Assembly (NCBI RefSeq): GCF_900176285.1
Contig: NZ_FWXF01000006.1
Coordinates: 124,001 to 188,000 of the forward strand
Direction of reading: 5' to 3'
DNA length: 64,000 nt
Origin: Desulfacinum hydrothermale DSM 13146
Lineage (GTDB): Bacteria; Desulfobacterota; Syntrophobacteria; Syntrophobacterales; DSM-9756
Shown piece after piece: positions 59,468 through 64,000 of the stretch (position 1 is its first letter; the number at the start of each line of letters is the position of its first letter). A model generated the notes under the pieces. The model saw only the letters and a list, made by a program, of their open reading frames with translations. It had not been told where the DNA came from and made no database searches. The translations under genes and the position numbers were made by a program.

Positions 59468-60154
59468 ATGGGCGAGGTGGTGAACTTCAAAAACCATCGG
59501 CATGAAAAAGCGGCCGCTCGCGCCTTTCGGATCTGGCGCCCTCTGTTGGGGCGTCACGTGCGCCTGGATGCCGGCACGTGTTGGAGCGATCTACCGGATT
59601 CGGCCCTGTTTTTCCTGTGCCGGGAAACACCGGAAAGCAAGCTCGCTTTCTACGACTTCCTCATGGGCGCCTTGGGCCTGGGCTCCGGACACGAGCTGGA
59701 ACAACAGGCGCCCCGGGATTTGATCGATCTTCTCAATGCCTATTTTTACTTTTTGGACCAGGCCCGCTTCGAGTGCTGCCGACGCTTGGATTGGACCGAG
59801 CCCACCGGCTTGGCCATGCGGCCGCTCATCGAGCAGGTGCTGGACCCGGCCGCCTACGACTACCCCAACCTCATGCAATGTCCCGTCCCCACACCGCAGC
59901 ATCCCGCTTATGAAGCCTACCGAGCGGCATCCGGAATGGATAGGTGCGCCGTCCTGCGCAGGTGGCTACCGGAGGCGGTGGAACGGTTTGGATGGATGGT
60001 GGACGAATCCACGGAGCACGGACCTCCAGAACAAGTGTCCGTCGTGAGGCGTCTAACTGTAAGAGATGACGGAGTAAGAGTGAGGCACGACGCGGCACGC
60101 GCGGCCCCCGGACGAAAAGAGAGCCTGCACCGAGGGGAGGCTTCCCGTGATTAG
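59468..60154 (+). CDS. Unknown protein between mvhD and selB
   Basis: A 228-residue soluble protein that I do not recognise. Residues 10-165 look like a compact alpha-helical domain (FRIWRPLLGRHVRLDAG, LALF-type segments such as SALFFLCRETPESKLAFYDF, and LIDLLNAYFYFLDQARFECC). The last 50 residues are Arg-rich and probably disordered. It has an excellent ribosome site (AAGGAGGTGAAAC) 51 bases after mvhD, and its last eight bases overlap selB. It is thus part of an mvhD-orf-selB operon. A role in maturation of a selenoprotein or bifurcating complex would fit, but nothing in the sequence shows it. Confidence 0.75.
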   Translation: MGEVVNFKNHRHEKAAARAFRIWRPLLGRHVRLDAGTCWSDLPDSALFFLCRETPESKLAFYDFLMGALGLGSGHELEQQAPRDLIDLLNAYFYFLDQARFECCRRLDWTEPTGLAMRPLIEQVLDPAAYDYPNLMQCPVPTPQHPAYEAYRAASGMDRCAVLRRWLPEAVERFGWMVDESTEHGPPEQVSVVRRLTVRDDGVRVRHDAARAAPGRKESLHRGEASRD

Positions 60155-62111
60155 GACCGTAACCATCGGCATCGCCGGCCACGTGGACCACGGCAAGACC
60201 AGCCTGGTGAGGCGACTCACAGGCGTTGACACGGACCGCATGCCGGAGGAAAAGAGGCGCGGACTGACCATCGAGCCCGGCGTGGCCCCCCTGCGTCTTA
60301 CTTCCGGGCGGGTCCTTTCACTCGTGGATGTGCCGGGCCACAAGGACTACCTGCGAAACGCGGTGAGGGGACTGGCGGCCGTGCAAGGCGCTGTGCTCGT
60401 GGTGGCCGCCGACGACGGCGTCATGCCCCAGACCCGGGACCATTTGGACATCTTGCAACTGCTGGGCGCACGCACCGGAATGGTGGTTCTTTCCAAGGCG
60501 GACCGGGTCGATGAGGAGACCCTGGAGTACGCCCGGCTTGAAATCGAAGATCTGACGGAAGGCACCTTTCTGGAGGGTTGTCCCATCGTGGTCTTCTCGG
60601 CCCAGGACGGTCGAGGAACACCTCGGATCCTCAAGGAACTGGAGCGGCTGGCATCCCGGCTCGACGGAGGTGACATGGCCCGTCCCAGCCGAATATGGAT
60701 CGACCGGGTTCGCAGCGTGGCAGGTCACGGGACGGTTGTCAGCGGGACCCTTCATTGCGGGGTCTTGAGGGAAAACGACCCGCTGGCGATTCTGCCCGCC
60801 GGCAGGCTCACGCGCGTTCGCTCCCTGGAGGTCCATCACCGGAAGGTGAAGCGAGCCCAGGCAGGGCAGCGGGTGGGAGTGGCGCTGCACCATGTGACCA
60901 CCAAGGAGGTGGGGCCGGGCATGCTTCTGGCCCAGCCCGGCACGGTGGAGGCCGCTCCGTACCTGAACGTGGACCTGGGCATGCTGCGGAACGCCACTCA
61001 CAAGCTTTTCCACCAGCAAAGGATCCGTGTGCATGTGGGAACGGCCTGCGTCCAGGGCCGGGTCCACCTTCTCCACAGGACTTGCCTGGAACCCGGCGAA
61101 CAAGCGATCGCCCAGATCCGTCTGGAAGAGGCCGTCGGCTGTCTGGCAGAAGACCGCTTTGTGGTGAGCTTCCTGGGGGATTCTGCCATTGCCGGCGGGG
61201 GCCGGATTCTGGAACCCACCCGGGAAAAGCTCCGGCCCGCCAAGGCCGGGCGAATGCTTCCCTATCTCCACTGCCTGCAACGAGGTGACCTGGAGGGAGC
61301 CTTGGAACACCTCTTTGCCCGGTCCCCCTACACCCCCCTTTCCACAACCCAGGCAACCGTGGCCATGGGCTTCCGCAGGGAGGTCGTCTCCCAGGTGTTG
61401 CAACGCTGGTGTCAGGATGGCCGTCTGGTGGTCCTTGAAGACGGACGGTACGTGAGAAAAAGGGACCATGGGAATCTACGCCGCAAATTCCTCGATACCA
61501 TGGTGGATATCCTTTCTTCGAACCCGCTCAAAGAATGGGTTTCCGGCGAAGAACTACGCGCCCGCGTCCACATGAAGCTGGACCCGGAATGGACCCGCCA
61601 TCTATTGACGGACCTTTGCCGCCGGGGCCTCATGGACGATGGCGAAGGCGGTTATCGGATGCCTCAACGAAAACGCAACTGGACGCCCCACCAAAAGGAG
61701 ATCCGAAACGCCATTTTGACTTTCGCTCGCCGGGCGGGGTTGAGCAGCTTTGCGGCCGGGACCTTCTGCGATCACCACCGGGGAAGGTTCCATCCATCCG
61801 AGGTTCAGCGGATCCTGGACCATCTGGCGGCGCAAAAGCACCTGGTCCGACTTCAGGACGGCCGTTACATCACCCGCGAGGCCCTCGCTGCCGTGGAGCA
61901 GCGGGTGCGGTCCTGGATTCAGGCCAAGGGCGCCTTGCGCCTGAGCGACTGTCCCCAGGCCCTGGGCTACGGACGTACCCGGGCCGTGGCGGTGCTGGAA
62001 CATCTGGACGCCATGGGCGTGACCATCCGCCTGGACGATCGGCGCCTGCTGGCAAAAGATCATGCCGAGGCCTTCTGGCGTAAGGCGGGAACCGATTCGG
62101 TAAGTCCCTGA
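60147..62111 (+). CDS. selB: Selenocysteine-specific elongation factor SelB
   Basis: A 654-residue translation factor. The GTPase domain opens TIGIAGHVDHGKTSLVRRLT (G1), with VDVPGHKDYL (G3) and VVLSKADRVD (G4, SKAD rather than NKxD). EF-Tu-like domains 2 and 3 run to about residue 370. Winged-helix repeats occupy the C-terminal 250 residues, ending with LGYGRTRAVAVLEHLDAMG; the last two normally bind the SECIS hairpin of selenoprotein mRNA. It brings Sec-tRNA to UGA codons. The GTG start overlaps the preceding gene and follows GGGGAGG. selA, selD and a UCA-anticodon selC are not in the window. Confidence 0.95.
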   Translation: MIRTVTIGIAGHVDHGKTSLVRRLTGVDTDRMPEEKRRGLTIEPGVAPLRLTSGRVLSLVDVPGHKDYLRNAVRGLAAVQGAVLVVAADDGVMPQTRDHLDILQLLGARTGMVVLSKADRVDEETLEYARLEIEDLTEGTFLEGCPIVVFSAQDGRGTPRILKELERLASRLDGGDMARPSRIWIDRVRSVAGHGTVVSGTLHCGVLRENDPLAILPAGRLTRVRSLEVHHRKVKRAQAGQRVGVALHHVTTKEVGPGMLLAQPGTVEAAPYLNVDLGMLRNATHKLFHQQRIRVHVGTACVQGRVHLLHRTCLEPGEQAIAQIRLEEAVGCLAEDRFVVSFLGDSAIAGGGRILEPTREKLRPAKAGRMLPYLHCLQRGDLEGALEHLFARSPYTPLSTTQATVAMGFRREVVSQVLQRWCQDGRLVVLEDGRYVRKRDHGNLRRKFLDTMVDILSSNPLKEWVSGEELRARVHMKLDPEWTRHLLTDLCRRGLMDDGEGGYRMPQRKRNWTPHQKEIRNAILTFARRAGLSSFAAGTFCDHHRGRFHPSEVQRILDHLAAQKHLVRLQDGRYITREALAAVEQRVRSWIQAKGALRLSDCPQALGYGRTRAVAVLEHLDAMGVTIRLDDRRLLAKDHAEAFWRKAGTDSVSP

Positions 62112-62239
62112 CAGCCGGAGGCCACCCAAGCGGGTTCCAGTGGGAACAGCCCCTACCCGTTTCAGCACATACTGCCCTCCGGTTGGCGGAATCCCGCCGG
62201 AACCCGGCCGACCCGGAAGGTTTCCATCTCCGGCAAGCG

Positions 62240-63160
62240 TTACAGGGATGCCTGGGGAAGGCGAAGTTCGTAGGACAGGTAGACTTGGATCCCCTTTTCG
62301 GCGGCGGCCTGCTTCACCTGGGGGGACGCCTGGTAGGTGACGAGAACCGCAAAGACGTCGGTTCCCACAATCTTTCGGACCTTGGCCACCGTCTTGACAA
62401 AGCTGTCCACGTCCCGCTTTTTGAGCTGCGACTTGGCTTCGCCCAGGATGGCGGTGCGCCGGCCCTCCAGGCGGCCATATCCCCAGATGTTCACTTCGAT
62501 GTAGCGATGGGGCGCCGTTTCCAGGAAAGTACGGACCAGCGGCGCTTCGATCGTCATGCCGAAATCCCGGGCCAAGAGATGCGGCAAGGCCCAGATGGCT
62601 TCGTCTTCCAAACGATAGCCCACTGTGTGGGCCAGGCCGCCCAGCATTTCCCGCGTCTTGCGGTGCTCGTCGGTCAGGGTGGCCAGCTTGATCTCCGTCT
62701 GCTTTTGGGCCTCGGCCAGCTCTTCCAGTCGCGCTTCCGTCCGGGCCTGGGCTTTAGCCAGCTCTTCTACTCTGGCCTCTGTCCTGGCCTGGGCTTCAGC
62801 CAGCTCTTCTACTCTGGCCTCCGTCCTGGCCTGCGCTTCAGCCAGTTCTTCGACCCGGGCCTCTGTACGGGCCTGGGCTTGGGCCAGCTCCTCAACACGC
62901 TCTTCCGTGCGGGCCTGAGCCAGGGCCAGCTCTTCCACCTTCTCGGTCAGCCGGTCGAGGCGCCGTTCGGTCCGTGCCTGCGCTTGAGCCAGTTCCTGCA
63001 CCACCTGCTTAAGACCGTCAAACTCCTCTCGGGTGACCCGGATCTCGCGCACCCGATCGTCCACGATCGCCACGATCGTCTTATAAAGCTCGCTGTTCAG
63101 CCCCTGGCCCGTGCTCTGAGGCATGGTTTCTCCGCCTGAAATGCCTTTGCCTTTCGCCAT
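62240..63160 (-). CDS. Coiled-coil protein with PD-(D/E)XK nuclease-like C-terminus
   Basis: A 306-residue protein. Residues 55-165 are a long coiled coil built of near-identical 14-residue units of the type [14 protein letters not shown] (five to six copies; DNA period 42 bases at about 62700-62960). The C-terminal 130 residues resemble DUF3782-type restriction-endonuclease folds: [20 protein letters not shown], then GEAK as the E-x-K part of the catalytic motif and [10 protein letters not shown]. Such proteins are abundant in cyanobacteria and some thermophiles; function unknown, possibly DNA cleavage. AAAAGGAG precedes the ATG at 63160; 63124 is an alternative start. Confidence 0.8.
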   Translation of the reverse strand: MAKGKGISGGETMPQSTGQGLNSELYKTIVAIVDDRVREIRVTREEFDGLKQVVQELAQAQARTERRLDRLTEKVEELALAQARTEERVEELAQAQARTEARVEELAEAQARTEARVEELAEAQARTEARVEELAKAQARTEARLEELAEAQKQTEIKLATLTDEHRKTREMLGGLAHTVGYRLEDEAIWALPHLLARDFGMTIEAPLVRTFLETAPHRYIEVNIWGYGRLEGRRTAILGEAKSQLKKRDVDSFVKTVAKVRKIVGTDVFAVLVTYQASPQVKQAAAEKGIQVYLSYELRLPQASL

Positions 63161-63242
63161 GGTCTCCTTTTAACTTCCGGGCTCTGGGAAGGTCAATGCA
63201 AAGGCAATGGAACCACTTGATCTCCCTATGGCGGGACGGATT

Positions 63243-63947
63243 TCACGATAGGATCTCAAGGGTTTCATGGGCCACTTCGTAGACCTGATCCGCCAGGCGC
63301 TCGACCTGCTCCAGGTAGTGGGATACCACCACCAACGTGCATCGCCGTTTCAGGGTCAGCAGAAGGTCTTCGATGACCCCGGCCGCCCGAGCATCCAGGG
63401 AAGAGGTGGGCTCGTCCAAAAGCAGCACGTCGGGTTGCGCAGCCAGGGCCCGCGCAATGCACAACCTCTGCTGCTGCCCCCCGGAAAGGCGGCGCGCGTC
63501 TTCGTCCAGCCGGTCTTTGACCTCGTCCCATAAGAAGGCCCGCCGAAGGGCACCTTCCACCTCTTGCGCCACGAGCCGCTTGTTCCGTTGCCCCATGACC
63601 TTCAGGGGGAAAGCCACGTTGTTGAAAATGCTCATGCGAAGCGGATTGGGGGCCTGGAACACCATGGCCACTCGCCTTCGGAGTTCTGTTGCGGGAAAAG
63701 AAGGATCGGAAACCAGTCGTTCCCGACCATCCAGGCGGACCCAAACGCGGCCCTGGGCGTGGGCGCCCGGCACTTCCTCCCAAAGGCGGTTGAGAGCCAT
63801 GAGGAACGTGCTCTTCCCCCGCCCCGAAGGTCCCACAATGGCCGCCAGCGCACCTTCCAAAAAGAGGGCGCTCACCTCACGAAGGACCGTCCGAGCTCCA
63901 TAGCGAAAGGTCAGCCCCTCCACCCGGATTTTGACCACGGGATCCAT
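63243..63947 (-). CDS. PstB-like ABC transporter ATPase
   Basis: A 234-residue ATPase. Walker A is IVGPSGRGKSTFLMALNRL near residues 37-55, where Arg replaces the usual Cys; FQAPNPLRMSIFNNVAFPL is PstB-like Q-loop sequence; the signature is RLSGGQQQRLCIARAL and Walker B is VLLLDEPTSSLDARA. It lacks the roughly 15 N-terminal residues of typical PstB. Phosphate is the likeliest substrate, tungstate or molybdate being alternatives. A few bases upstream the 3' end of another minus-strand gene, perhaps the permease, enters the window. Confidence 0.88.
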   Translation of the reverse strand: MDPVVKIRVEGLTFRYGARTVLREVSALFLEGALAAIVGPSGRGKSTFLMALNRLWEEVPGAHAQGRVWVRLDGRERLVSDPSFPATELRRRVAMVFQAPNPLRMSIFNNVAFPLKVMGQRNKRLVAQEVEGALRRAFLWDEVKDRLDEDARRLSGGQQQRLCIARALAAQPDVLLLDEPTSSLDARAAGVIEDLLLTLKRRCTLVVVSHYLEQVERLADQVYEVAHETLEILS

Positions 63948-63953
63948 AACACC

Positions 63954-64000
63954 TCATGCCCGATAAAGAGCCCAAGAGCCCACAGCCCTGCGAACAGCAT
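63954..64000 (-). CDS. Possible 3' end of an upstream gene
   Basis: Read on the minus strand, one frame ends at a TGA at 63956-63954, six bases before the ATPase start, with residues AVRRAVGSWALYRA. A second frame is hydrophobic (LFAGLWALGLFIGHEV) and would run about 40 bases into the ATPase gene. Either could be the tail of a transporter permease; too little is visible to choose. Confidence 0.3.
   Translation of the reverse strand, partial: AVRRAVGSWALYRA

Noticed and set aside
62700-62960. A short tandem array as a possible CRISPR
   Set aside because: The units are contiguous 42-base coding repeats in one reading frame with no spacers.

Overview
The window looks like a high-GC chromosome of a Desulfobacterota bacterium (former Deltaproteobacteria), probably a sulfate-metabolising relative of the Syntrophobacteraceae. 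This is an inference from gene content: a fused ATP sulfurylase/APS kinase, an MvhD-type hydrogenase Fe-S subunit, SelB, DUF362 and DUF3426 proteins, a PEP-CTERM protein and many radical-SAM or Fe-S proteins. No rRNA, CRISPR array or complete insertion sequence was seen.

Layout. 1-4.9 kb: cell-surface polysaccharide genes on the minus strand (two family-2 glycosyltransferases, a Wzx-like flippase, a methyltransferase, a family-4 glycosyltransferase); the first 0.5 kb is much more AT-rich than the rest. 5-13.8 kb: EamA transporter, SAM hydroxide adenosyltransferase, a small orphan gene with a strong terminator, UppP, a DedA-like protein and a DppABC-like peptide transporter lacking its ATPases. 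13.9-24 kb: housekeeping core (xseA-xseB-ispA-dxs-tlyA, rlmH, Nfu-type protein, hpt, DUF3426 protein, serS, HU). 24.5-41.4 kb: heptosyltransferase-like gene, sigma-54-controlled glnB-amt, radical-SAM genes, acyl-CoA ligase, DUF362 protein, a minus-strand group (dtd, DUF1285, phosphoesterase, ParB/Lrp fusion), sat-cysC, and a YIP1/Fe-S/aldo-keto reductase group.

41.6-53.6 kb: a mobile-looking island. Its edges are imperfect direct repeats made of the 3' end of the aldo-keto reductase gene plus the 5' end of a PEP-CTERM gene. An integron-integrase remnant lies at its right edge and a truncated ACT-domain gene at its left edge. Inside are a sigma-54 activator, two 17-bp dyads and a -24/-12 promoter, then a nine-gene operon: ABC transporter, an enolase-superfamily enzyme and two opine-dehydrogenase-family enzymes. 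The binding protein of this transporter is circularly permuted relative to the normal-order homologue encoded at 10 kb. The likely role is sigma-54-regulated uptake and breakdown (or synthesis) of an opine-like N-carboxyalkyl amino acid.

53.8-64 kb: PEP-CTERM protein, a eukaryote-type fused HisHF, a GDPD, then a selenocysteine-tRNA-shaped gene with a cysteine GCA anticodon, U73 and an 8/4 acceptor/T branch. It is followed by mvhD, an unknown gene and selB. The end holds a coiled-coil PD-(D/E)XK-like protein and a PstB-like ATPase. A composite intergenic repeat (a hairpin followed by a GGGGCGGGTT-type palindrome) occurs three times in the window, with weaker fragments elsewhere.
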